In this document: positions 15,223 through 23,784 of the stretch, one piece after another
Numbering within the stretch: the first letter of the stretch is position 1
Layout of the letters: each line of letters starts with the position of its first letter
NCBI GenBank assembly: GCA_036563645.1
Contig: DATCMA010000062.1
Coordinates: 1-64,000 of the forward strand
DNA: 64,000 nt
Source: DATCMA01 sp036563645
GTDB taxonomy: Bacteria; Actinomycetota; Actinomycetes; Mycobacteriales; Micromonosporaceae
Reading direction: 5' to 3'
Position numbers and translations under genes: made by a program
The notes under the pieces: generated by a model
The model's database searches: none
Told to the model about the DNA's origin: nothing
What the model saw: the letters and a program-made list of their open reading frames with translations, nothing else

Positions 15223-16248
15223 ATGCCGACCTTCTCGTCTGCCCGCTTCACGCGGCGCGGGCTGCTGGCTGCCGGCGGCGCCGTCGGCCTCGCCGCGCTA
15301 CTGGCCGCGTGCGGCGGCGAGGACAAGAAGAACGACGACAAGGCGTCCGCGTCAGGGGAGTGGACGTTCACCGACGACCGCAACAAGACCGTGAAGCTCG
15401 AATCGCGGCCGGAGCGGGTGGTCGCCTACATCGGTACCGCCGCCGCGCTGCACGACTTCGGCATCGCCGACCGGATTGTCGGAGTCTTCGGGCCGACGAA
15501 GAAGGCCGACGGCAGCCCGGACACGCAGGCCGGAGACCTCGACATCACCAAGGTCGAGATCCTCGGCAACGCGTGGGGCGAGTTCAACGTGGAGAAATAC
15601 GCCTCGCTGCGCCCACAGTTGCTCATCACCCACATGTACGAGGCGGACGCCCTGTGGTACGTGCCGGACGAGAGCAAGGACAAGATCGAGCAGCTGGCGC
15701 CGACGATCGGCCTCAGCGTCGCCCGGGTGTCACTGCGCACGGTCCTCGACCGGTACGCCGAGCTGGCGCGGTTGCTCGGCGCGGACCTGAACTCGGAGCT
15801 CGTCACCACCGCCAAGAACCGGTTCGACCAGGCCGTGGAGGCGCTGCGGAAGGCGGCCTCGGAGAACAAGGGCATTCGGGTGATGGCCGCCTCGGCCGCG
15901 GAGGACATGTTCTACGTGTCCGACCCGAAGGTGTACCCCGACCTGAGCTTCTACCAGGAGCTCGGGGTCGAGTTCGTCGTCCCCGACAACGTCACCGGCG
16001 GGTACTTCGAGCACCTCAGCTGGGAGAACGCCGACAAGTACCAGGCCGACCTCATCCTGCTGGACAACCGCACCCAGGCCCTGCAGCCGAAGGACCTGGA
16101 GGACAAGCCGACCTGGAAGAAGCTTCCGGCGGTACAGAACAACCAGATCGTGCCGTGGCTGAGCGAGCCGCGCTTCAGCTACACCGGCTGTGCCCCGCAG
16201 ATTGAGGAGCTTGCCAAGGCATTGAGCAGCGCCAAGCGCGCGAGCTGA
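15223..16248 (+). CDS. desE: Ferric-siderophore binding lipoprotein
   Basis: 341 residues. The N terminus has a Tat-type FTRRGLLAAGG motif and a lipobox LAAC (Cys about 30), so it is a folded-export lipoprotein anchored outside the membrane. The rest is a FhuD/BtuF-type binding fold: RPERVVAYIG, DLDITKVEILG, ASLRPQLLITH and a PAVQNNQIVPWLSE close. Its place directly upstream of desABCD and opposite the permeases matches DesE of Streptomyces, the ferrioxamine receptor; the symbol is by synteny. GGAGG lies 8 nt before ATG. It is 30 bp from the next gene, thus likely cotranscribed with it. Confidence 0.9.
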   Translation: MPTFSSARFTRRGLLAAGGAVGLAALLAACGGEDKKNDDKASASGEWTFTDDRNKTVKLESRPERVVAYIGTAAALHDFGIADRIVGVFGPTKKADGSPDTQAGDLDITKVEILGNAWGEFNVEKYASLRPQLLITHMYEADALWYVPDESKDKIEQLAPTIGLSVARVSLRTVLDRYAELARLLGADLNSELVTTAKNRFDQAVEALRKAASENKGIRVMAASAAEDMFYVSDPKVYPDLSFYQELGVEFVVPDNVTGGYFEHLSWENADKYQADLILLDNRTQALQPKDLEDKPTWKKLPAVQNNQIVPWLSEPRFSYTGCAPQIEELAKALSSAKRAS

Positions 16249-16278
16249 CACGCACTACCGGCTAGGGGAGGCCCGGAT

Positions 16279-17817
16279 ATGACAGTGCGCGAGCAGCACC
16301 GCGAGCTTGACGACGTTGGTGTCGACGACGCAGGAGGCTCGCTGGCCCTGGCGTACCGCGTGCACCTGCTCACTGGCGAGAACGCCGAGCGCTACCGCGA
16401 CTGGGTGAGCGCCGGGGTGGATCGGGTCGTCAACCGTCTCATCGGATGCAAGCAGCCGTTCACCGGCATCACGCCGGAGCAGCTTGCCCCAGATATCGCC
16501 GCGGTGGACCTCGACACCCCGCTCGGCGACGTGACCGCCGCGCTCAACGAGCTGGAACAGGTGTACTTGCGGGACGCGGTGTGGTTCCACCACCCGCGGT
16601 ATCTCGCCCATCTCAACTGCCCCGTGGTGATCCCGGCGGTGCTCGGAGAGACCGTGCTCAGCGCGGTCAACTCCTCCATGGACACGTGGGATCAGAGCGC
16701 GGGGGCGACCTTCATCGAACGTCGACTCATCGAGTGGACCGCGGCGCGGATCGGACTGGGGCCCAACGCCGACGGCGTGTTCACGAGTGGTGGCACCCAG
16801 TCGAACCTCCACGCGCTGCTCCTCGCGCGGGAGGAGACGTGCCAGCGCCGGCAGCGGTGTGGGGAGAAGCGCGTCGACGTCCTTCCGCGGCTGCGTGTCT
16901 TCGCCTCGGAGTGCGCGCATTTCAGCGTGACCAAGGGCGCGCGGTTGCTGGGGCTCGCCGACGACGCGGTCGTCTCGATCCCGTGCGACCGGGAGCGGCA
17001 GATGCGGCCTGAAGCGCTTGCGGACGCGCTGGAGCGATGCGTGCGCGATGGCCTGATCCCGATGGCGGTCGTCGCCACCGCTGGCACCACCGACTTCGGC
17101 AGCATCGACCCGCTACCGGCGATTGCCGACCACTGTCGACGGTGGGGAGTGTGGCTGCACGTCGATGCCGCCTATGGCTGCGGGCTGCTCGTGTCCCGCC
17201 GTCGGCACTTGCTCACCGGCATTGAGCACGCGGATTCCGTCACCGTCGACTTTCACAAGTCGTTCTTCCAGCCCGTCAGCTCGAGCGCGGTGATCGTGCG
17301 TGACCGGGCCACGCTCGCACACGTGACCTACCACGCCGACTATCTCAATCCCGAGCACGCGCACCTGCCTAACCAGGTCGACAAGAGCATCCAGACCACG
17401 CGGCGATTCGACGCGCTCAAGCTGTGGCTCACTTTGCGCGTCATGGGTGCGGAGGGGATCGGTGCGCTTTTTGACGTGGTGATTGACCGCGCGGCGCAAG
17501 CGTGGGAACTCCTGGACGCCGACCCCCGTTTCGAGGTGGTCGTCCGACCGCGACTGAGCACATTGGTCTTCCGTTACGTGCCCCCCTCGGAGGCGGTGCC
17601 GCCGGAGCGTATCGACCAGGCCAACCTGAGGGCACGGGCCGCGGTGATGGCCGCGGGAGAGGCGATGGTCGCGGCCACTGTGGTCGACGGGAGGCACTAC
17701 CTGAAGTTCACTTTGCTCAATCCCTGCACCGAACTGCGTGACATCAGCGAGGTCCTCGACCGGATCGCCGATTACGCCCGCGGGTACCTGGGAGACAGCA
17801 GCCATGTCCACCCGTGA
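16279..17817 (+). CDS. desA: Lysine decarboxylase for siderophore synthesis (DesA)
   Basis: 512 residues, a group II PLP-dependent decarboxylase. The cofactor Lys is K327 in VDFHKSFFQP; DAAYG with Asp296 contacts the pyridine nitrogen and His213 in ECAHFS would stack on it. The FTSGGTQSNLHALL block is also typical. In the desferrioxamine path DesA turns lysine into cadaverine. Relatives act on 2,4-diaminobutyrate, but company with desBCD makes lysine the better substrate. ATG 16279 has GGGGAGG upstream. Its 3' end overlaps desB by 14 nt. Confidence 0.93.
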   Translation: MTVREQHRELDDVGVDDAGGSLALAYRVHLLTGENAERYRDWVSAGVDRVVNRLIGCKQPFTGITPEQLAPDIAAVDLDTPLGDVTAALNELEQVYLRDAVWFHHPRYLAHLNCPVVIPAVLGETVLSAVNSSMDTWDQSAGATFIERRLIEWTAARIGLGPNADGVFTSGGTQSNLHALLLAREETCQRRQRCGEKRVDVLPRLRVFASECAHFSVTKGARLLGLADDAVVSIPCDRERQMRPEALADALERCVRDGLIPMAVVATAGTTDFGSIDPLPAIADHCRRWGVWLHVDAAYGCGLLVSRRRHLLTGIEHADSVTVDFHKSFFQPVSSSAVIVRDRATLAHVTYHADYLNPEHAHLPNQVDKSIQTTRRFDALKLWLTLRVMGAEGIGALFDVVIDRAAQAWELLDADPRFEVVVRPRLSTLVFRYVPPSEAVPPERIDQANLRARAAVMAAGEAMVAATVVDGRHYLKFTLLNPCTELRDISEVLDRIADYARGYLGDSSHVHP

Positions 17818-19117
17818 TGACACCTACGATTTCGTCGCCATTGGACTCGGCCCGTTCAATCTCGGTCTGGCGTGCCTGACCGCCCCGATTTCCGAGCTCA
17901 GAGGGGTGTTCCTTGAGCGTCGCGGGGACTTCGACTGGCACCCCGGAATGCTGATTCCGGGAACCACGCTGCAAACCCCTTTCATGTCGGACTTGGTGAC
18001 GCTCGCGGACCCCACCTCGCCGTTCTCGTTCCTCAACTACCTCAAGGAGAACGGCCGGCTCTACCGGTTCTACATCCGGGAGAACTTCTTCCCCGAGCGC
18101 ATCGAATACCGTGACTACTGTCGCTGGGCGGCGAGCAAGCTCTCCACCATTCGGTTCAACCGACTGGTGACGCGCGTCGACTACGACAACGTCGACAAGG
18201 TGTATGTCGTGCGAGCGGAGCTGCCCGACGGGACGGTGGAGACCTACCGTGGGCGGCGGATCATCCTCGGCACCGGCACCGTGCCGTACGTGCCCGAGTG
18301 CGCGCGTGACCTTCGCGGCGATGTCCTGCACAGCGCCCGCTACCTCGAGGCGCGGGAGAGGCTGCTCGGCAAGAAGAGCATCACGATCATCGGCAGCGGG
18401 CAGAGCGCGGCCGAGATCTACTACGACCTCCTTCAGGAGATCGATCGGCACGAGTACCAGCTCACCTGGATCACCCGGTCGCCGCGGTTTTTCCCGCTGG
18501 AATACACCAAGCTGACCCTGGAGATGACCTCGCCGGATTACATCGACTACTTCCACGCGCTGCCGATGGAGGTGCGGGACCGTCTCGGGGCCAGCCAGGC
18601 GTGCCTCTACAAGGGAATCAACTCCAGCCTGATCAACGACATCTACGACCTGCTCTACCAGAAGAGCGTGAATGGCGCGCGGTGCCCGACCCGACTGATG
18701 ACCAATACCGAACTCGTGCGCGCGGACTACGACGCCGCTGAGGACACCATCACGCTGGAGCTTCGCCAGTGGGAGCAAGGGCGCGGCTTCACCCTCACCA
18801 CCCACGCGCTCGTCCTCGCCACCGGCTACCGCTACGAGGAGCCGGCGTTCCTCGCCCCCATCACCAACCGGATCCTGCGGGACGAACGCGGTCGGTTCGC
18901 GGTGCGGCGCAACTACAGCATCGACATCAACGGCAACGAGATTTACGTGCAGAACGCCGAGCTGCACACCCACAGCATCACCGCACCGGACCTCGGCATG
19001 GCGGCCTACCGCAACTCGTGGCTCATTCGGGAAATGCTCGGCTACGAGTACTACCCGATTGAGAAGTCCATCGCCTTCCAGGAGTTCGGCGCGCCCACGG
19101 AGGCGGTGTCCGCGTGA
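17804..19117 (+). CDS. desB: Cadaverine N-monooxygenase (DesB, IucD/SidA family)
   Basis: 437 residues of a flavin N-hydroxylase. The FAD site GLGPFNLGLA is at residues 14-23, the NADPH site GSGQSAAE at 197-204, and the ATGYRYEEP motif near the C terminus is typical of the family. It hydroxylates cadaverine to N-hydroxycadaverine. The start ATG 17804 lies inside the desA end and matches where homology begins; reading further upstream only covers desA sequence. Overlaps on both sides (14 nt and 4 nt) mark a tightly coupled operon. Confidence 0.94.
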   Translation: MSTRDDTYDFVAIGLGPFNLGLACLTAPISELRGVFLERRGDFDWHPGMLIPGTTLQTPFMSDLVTLADPTSPFSFLNYLKENGRLYRFYIRENFFPERIEYRDYCRWAASKLSTIRFNRLVTRVDYDNVDKVYVVRAELPDGTVETYRGRRIILGTGTVPYVPECARDLRGDVLHSARYLEARERLLGKKSITIIGSGQSAAEIYYDLLQEIDRHEYQLTWITRSPRFFPLEYTKLTLEMTSPDYIDYFHALPMEVRDRLGASQACLYKGINSSLINDIYDLLYQKSVNGARCPTRLMTNTELVRADYDAAEDTITLELRQWEQGRGFTLTTHALVLATGYRYEEPAFLAPITNRILRDERGRFAVRRNYSIDINGNEIYVQNAELHTHSITAPDLGMAAYRNSWLIREMLGYEYYPIEKSIAFQEFGAPTEAVSA

Positions 19118-19677
19118 CGATCGTCTTCACTCGGCACGACCGGTCGTTGGGCGAGTTCTCGGTCCGGACACTCGATCCGGTCGCCGACGGGGAGCTCCTG
19201 CACCGCTGGGTCACCCATCCCCGGTCGGTGTTCTGGCTGATGTCCAACGCCACGCTCGAGGACGTCATCCGGGAGTACTCGGAGATCGCCGCCCGGCCGG
19301 ATCACGACGCCTTCATCGGGCTGCACGAGGGTGCGCCCGCGTTCCTCGTCGAGCGGTACGACCCGAGGCGGGAGCTCGGGGCCTACTACGAGGTCCAGCC
19401 CGGCGACGTCGGCATGCACTTCCTCACCGCGCCACCGGAGAAGCCGCTGCACGGCTTCACCCGGGCGGTCATCGTCACCGTGATGGAGATGCTGTTCTCC
19501 GATCCGGCGACCCGGCGGGTGGTGGTCGAGCCGGACGTGCGGAATACGGCGGTGCACGTGCTCAACGAGTACGTGGGGTTCCGGGTCGTCGACACCATCC
19601 AGCTTCCCCACAAGACCGCCTTGCTGAGCATCTGCACCCGAGAGCAGTACGAGTCGAGTCCCGGAGCACGTCGATGA
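19114..19677 (+). CDS. desC: N-hydroxycadaverine acyltransferase (DesC, IucB-like)
   Basis: 187 residues, a GNAT-fold acyltransferase of the IucB/RhbD/AlcB group. Family signs are the HRWVTHPRSVFW segment, EYSEI, DVGMHFLTAP and the VVVEPDVRNTAVHVLNEYVG acyl-CoA region. It would attach succinyl (or acetyl) groups to N-hydroxycadaverine. GTG 19114 overlaps the desB stop by 4 nt (GTGA), and its own stop overlaps desD by 4 nt. Confidence 0.92.
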   Translation: MTIVFTRHDRSLGEFSVRTLDPVADGELLHRWVTHPRSVFWLMSNATLEDVIREYSEIAARPDHDAFIGLHEGAPAFLVERYDPRRELGAYYEVQPGDVGMHFLTAPPEKPLHGFTRAVIVTVMEMLFSDPATRRVVVEPDVRNTAVHVLNEYVGFRVVDTIQLPHKTALLSICTREQYESSPGARR

Positions 19678-21452
19678 ACCCCAGCGACGCGGTCGCCCAC
19701 CTGAGCCCCGAGCACTGGGGACACGCCAACCGGCTGCTCGTACGGAAGTGCCTAGCGGAGTTCTCCCACGAGCGGCTGCTCACCCCACGGCCGATCGGGC
19801 CCGGGCAGTACGCGGTGACCAGCGATGACGGCAAGACCGAATACCGGTTCACCGCTCGGGTGCGCGCCCTGGAGCACTGGCATATCGACCTCGACAGCAT
19901 CACCCGACACCGGGAGGGCGACGAGCTGCCGCTGGACGCGCTCGACTTCATCCTGGACCTGCGGGAGTCGCTCACGCTCTGCGACGAGGTCCTGCCCGTG
20001 TACCTCGAGGAGATCACCAGCACGCTGGCGAGCAGCGCGTATAAGCTCGCCACGCATCGATTGACCGCCGCTGAGCTCGCGCGGGCGGACTTCCAAACCA
20101 TCGAGGCGGGCATGACCGAGGGGCACCCCTGCTTCGTCGCCAACAACGGCCGCCTCGGCTTGGACATCGGCGACTACCACCAGTACGCCCCGGAGACCGG
20201 CTCGCGGGTCCGCCTCGTGTGGGTGGCGGCGGCCCGCGACCACGCGGTCTTCACCCACTGCGCGGACGTCGACTACGACCGGCTGATGCGGGCTGAGCTC
20301 GGCGAGGAGACGCTGCGGCGGTTCGCCGCCACCCTGTCGCGCCACGGGCGAGACCTTGAGGACTACCTGCTCATGCCGGTGCATCCGTGGCAGTGGTGGA
20401 ATCGGCTCGCGGTCACCTACGCCGGTGAGGTCGCCCAGCGGCGGCTGGTGTACCTCGGGTTCGGCGACGACGAGTACCAGCCCCAGCAGTCCATCCGTAC
20501 CTTTTTCAACCTCACCTCCCCGGCGAAGCACTACGTCAAGACCGCGCTGTCGGTGCTCAACATGGGGTTCCTGCGGGGCCTGTCGGCGGAGTACATGTCG
20601 ACCACCCCTGCGATCAACGACTGGCTCGCGGGTGTGATCGCCAGCGATCCGGTGCTGCAGAGAACCGGGATGGCGATCCTGCGCGAGGCCGCCGCGGTGG
20701 GTTATCGGCACCCGCAGTTCCACGCCGCGACCCCGACCGGGTCGCCGTACCGGAAGATGCTCGCCGCGCTGTGGCGGGAGAGTCCGGTGCCGTTGTGCGG
20801 GCCGGGGGAGCGGCTGGCCACGATGGCCTCGCTGCTGCACGTCGACCGGGACGGCGACCCGCTGGTGCGCACCCTCATCGCCGATTCGGGGCTCGCGCCC
20901 GCCGAGTGGATCCGCCGCTACCTCCACGCGTACCTCACCCCGCTGCTGCACTGCTTCTACGCCTACGAGCTGGTGTTCATGCCGCACGGGGAGAACGTCA
21001 TCCTCGTGCTCGACGAGCGGGGACGCCCGCGGCGGGCGTTCTTCAAGGACATCGCCGAGGAGATCGCGGTGATGGACCCGACGGTGAGTCTTCCGCCGGG
21101 GGTGGAGCGCATCCGGGCGACCGTGCCGGACGAGCTCAAGGCGCTGTCCCTCCTCACCGACGTCTTCGACTGCTTCTTCCGGTTCCTCTCCGCGCTGCTG
21201 CACGAGCACGGCATCCTGTCGGAGGAGGAGTTCTGGGCGGCGGTCGCCACCTGTGTCCGCGACTACCAGCGGGAGCATCCGGAGTTCGCCGACCGGTACC
21301 GCCGGTACGACCTATTCGCCCCGGAGTTCGCCCTCTCCTGCCTCAACCGGCTGCAACTGCGGAACAACCAGCAGATGCTGCGGCTCGGTGATCCGGATCC
21401 CACAACCGGGCTGATCTTCGCGGGTACGCTCGCCAACCCGATCGCGAGGTGA
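19674..21452 (+). CDS. desD: NRPS-independent siderophore synthetase (DesD, IucA/IucC)
   Basis: 592 residues of an IucA/IucC synthetase. It activates hydroxamate-succinate units with ATP and joins and closes them into the desferrioxamine ring. Visible motifs are GHPCFVANNGRLG with the preceding TEGHP, LMPVHPWQW, SIRTFFNLTSPAKHYVKTAL, and the C-terminal AYELVFMPHGEN followed by a FerriC-like end (ALSCLNRLQLRNNQQMLRLG). Length fits type C synthetases. ATG 19674 overlaps the desC stop. It is the last gene of the plus-strand iron operon. Confidence 0.94.
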   Translation: MNPSDAVAHLSPEHWGHANRLLVRKCLAEFSHERLLTPRPIGPGQYAVTSDDGKTEYRFTARVRALEHWHIDLDSITRHREGDELPLDALDFILDLRESLTLCDEVLPVYLEEITSTLASSAYKLATHRLTAAELARADFQTIEAGMTEGHPCFVANNGRLGLDIGDYHQYAPETGSRVRLVWVAAARDHAVFTHCADVDYDRLMRAELGEETLRRFAATLSRHGRDLEDYLLMPVHPWQWWNRLAVTYAGEVAQRRLVYLGFGDDEYQPQQSIRTFFNLTSPAKHYVKTALSVLNMGFLRGLSAEYMSTTPAINDWLAGVIASDPVLQRTGMAILREAAAVGYRHPQFHAATPTGSPYRKMLAALWRESPVPLCGPGERLATMASLLHVDRDGDPLVRTLIADSGLAPAEWIRRYLHAYLTPLLHCFYAYELVFMPHGENVILVLDERGRPRRAFFKDIAEEIAVMDPTVSLPPGVERIRATVPDELKALSLLTDVFDCFFRFLSALLHEHGILSEEEFWAAVATCVRDYQREHPEFADRYRRYDLFAPEFALSCLNRLQLRNNQQMLRLGDPDPTTGLIFAGTLANPIAR

Positions 21453-21669
21453 CTCCCCGCACCCGGCTGCGTCCCACGTGCCATCCGCGCCACCGGCGCT
21501 CGTTATTTCCACGACGAGGGCAGGCGGCTGTTAGGTACGCCACCGCCTCCTTCGGGCCACCGCACCGGCTGCATGTCAGCGCCGCGGGCTACGCTCGCAG
21601 GTTGTTCTGTGGATCTGTCGTGCCTGGCCCGCGGCCGGCACGTCCGCCACGACCGGGGAGTACGACCAC

Positions 21670-23727
21670 GTGACTGCGCAACCCGAGACGCTGTATGGCG
21701 CCGATGCCCTGACCCACCTGGAGGGTCTGGACGCTGTGCGGAAGCGGCCCGGCATGTACATCGGGTCGACCGACAGCCGGGGCATCAACCACCTCGTCAA
21801 CGAGATCCTCGACAACTCCACCGACGAGGGGATCGCCGGGTACGCCACGCGGATTGAGGTCACGCTGCACGCGGACGGCTCCGTCCAGGTCGACGACGAC
21901 GGTCGCGGTATCCCCACGGACGTGCACACCCAGTCCGGCCTGTCCGGGGTTGAGTTGGTGCTGACCCGTCTGCACGCCGGGGGCAAGTTCGGCGGCTCCG
22001 GTTACAAGACCTCCGGCGGTCTGCACGGGGTGGGGGCGAGCGCGGTCAACGCGCTCTCGCTGCGCCTCGACGTGACGGTCAAGCGGGGCGGCGCGGTGCA
22101 CGCGATGTCGTTCCAGCAGGGCGTGCCGGGGGTGTTCGACGGAGAGGGGCCGTCCGCGCCGTTCACCCCGCAATCCGGGTTGCGCACCGTGCGGCGGATG
22201 AAGCGGGGCGAGTCCACCGGCACGTCGATTCGCTACTGGTATGACCCGCGCTACTTCGAGCCCGGCGCGACGCTCAACGTCGACGACGTGCGCGCCAAGA
22301 TGCGCAACACCGCGTTCCTCGTGCCCGGCGTCACCTACGTCCTGAGGGACCTCACCGGCTCCGAGCCGACCGAGGAAGTCTTCCACTTCCCCAACGGCCT
22401 CGTCGACATGGTCGAGTTTCTCGCCCCCGCCGGCGACCGGCCCATCTGCGACACCATCCTCATCACTGGTGAGGGCACCTACAAGGAGAACGCGGCGGAC
22501 GCCAACGGCGTCATGCAGGCCAACGTGGAGCGCCGCGCCGAGGTGGAGATCGCCCTGCGGTGGGGGACCGGTTACGAGCGCACCATCGAGTACTTCACCA
22601 ACACCATCCGCAACGCCCACGGCGGCACCCACCGCAGAGGCTTCGAACGGGGTTTGGTGCGGGCGCTCACCGACGCGATCCGCTCCACCCGCGGCTTGCT
22701 CAAGCCCAAAGAGGAGCCGCCCATTCTGGACGACGTCCTGGAGGGCATGACGGCGGTCGTCCACGTGCGGATCCCGGAGCCGCAGTTCACCTCGCAGACC
22801 AAGGACGAGTTGTCCACCGCGGGCATCACCAAGGTCGTCCAGACCTTGGTCGAGCAGCACATCAAGGCGTGGGTCGAGGGGCGGCGGACCCGCACCGAGG
22901 CGCGTGCGGTGCTGCAGAAGATCGTTGACGCGGCGCGGGTGCGGCTCACCCAAAAGCAGCAGAAGGAGGCGGCGCGGCGCAAGACCGCGCTGGAGGGCGC
23001 GGCGATGCCCGCCAAGCTCGTCGACTGCCGCTCCACGGGGATCGAGCGCAGCGAACTGTTCATTGTGGAGGGCGATAGCGCGCTGGGCACGGCCCGGCTG
23101 GCGCGGTCGGCGGAGTACCAGGCCCTGCTGCCGATTCGCGGCAAGATCCTCAACGTCCAGAAGGCCAGCCTCCAGCAGGTGCTCGACAACGCCGAGTGCT
23201 CGGCGATCATCCAGGTGCTCGGCGCTGGGTCCGGGCGCACCTTCGACTTGAGCGCGATGCGCTACGGCCGGGTGCTCATCATGGCCGACGCGGACGTCGA
23301 CGGCTCGCACATCCGCACCCTGCTGATCACGCTGTTCGCCCGGTACATGCGCCCGGTCATCGAAGCCGGTCGCCTCTACGCGGCCATGCCGCCCCTTCAC
23401 AAGATCACAACGAAGGGGCGGAACCCGGAGACCTACTACACCTACACCCAAGCCGAGATGGAGGAGACCGTCGCCCGGCTCCAGCGGGAAGGCAAGCAGG
23501 TCGTCACCCCCGTGCCCCGCTTCAAGGGCCTCGGCGAGATGGACGCCGACGAGCTGTGGGAGACGACGATGAACCCGGCGACCCGCTCCGTCCGGCGTAT
23601 CACCATGGGGGACGTCGAAGCCGCCGAGCACATGCTCGAGCTGCTCATGGGCGAGAAGGTGGAGCCCCGGAAGAACTGGCTCATCGAGTCCGCCAACCGG
23701 GTGGACCGGGAGACGATCGACGCGTAA
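21670..23727 (+). CDS. parE: DNA topoisomerase IV subunit B
   Basis: 685 residues. GHKL ATPase parts: EILDNSTDEG, DDGRGIP, LHAGGKFGGSGYKTSGGLHG; a transducer domain follows; the TOPRIM part has ELFIVEGDSALGTA and MADADVDGSHIRTLL; a closing region FKGLGEMDADELWETTM. It works with ParC in ATP-driven decatenation of sister chromosomes. I call it ParE rather than GyrB because of the parC next door and the EYQALLPIRGKILNVQKA form; gyrase would normally sit near dnaA and recF. GTG 21670 has a weak GGGAG upstream. It is 57 bp from parC, likely cotranscribed. Confidence 0.88.
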   Translation: MTAQPETLYGADALTHLEGLDAVRKRPGMYIGSTDSRGINHLVNEILDNSTDEGIAGYATRIEVTLHADGSVQVDDDGRGIPTDVHTQSGLSGVELVLTRLHAGGKFGGSGYKTSGGLHGVGASAVNALSLRLDVTVKRGGAVHAMSFQQGVPGVFDGEGPSAPFTPQSGLRTVRRMKRGESTGTSIRYWYDPRYFEPGATLNVDDVRAKMRNTAFLVPGVTYVLRDLTGSEPTEEVFHFPNGLVDMVEFLAPAGDRPICDTILITGEGTYKENAADANGVMQANVERRAEVEIALRWGTGYERTIEYFTNTIRNAHGGTHRRGFERGLVRALTDAIRSTRGLLKPKEEPPILDDVLEGMTAVVHVRIPEPQFTSQTKDELSTAGITKVVQTLVEQHIKAWVEGRRTRTEARAVLQKIVDAARVRLTQKQQKEAARRKTALEGAAMPAKLVDCRSTGIERSELFIVEGDSALGTARLARSAEYQALLPIRGKILNVQKASLQQVLDNAECSAIIQVLGAGSGRTFDLSAMRYGRVLIMADADVDGSHIRTLLITLFARYMRPVIEAGRLYAAMPPLHKITTKGRNPETYYTYTQAEMEETVARLQREGKQVVTPVPRFKGLGEMDADELWETTMNPATRSVRRITMGDVEAAEHMLELLMGEKVEPRKNWLIESANRVDRETIDA

Positions 23728-23784
23728 TCCCCGACGCGAACCGCCACACGCCACGCACCATCCGCAGTCGTCGAGGAGACAGCC

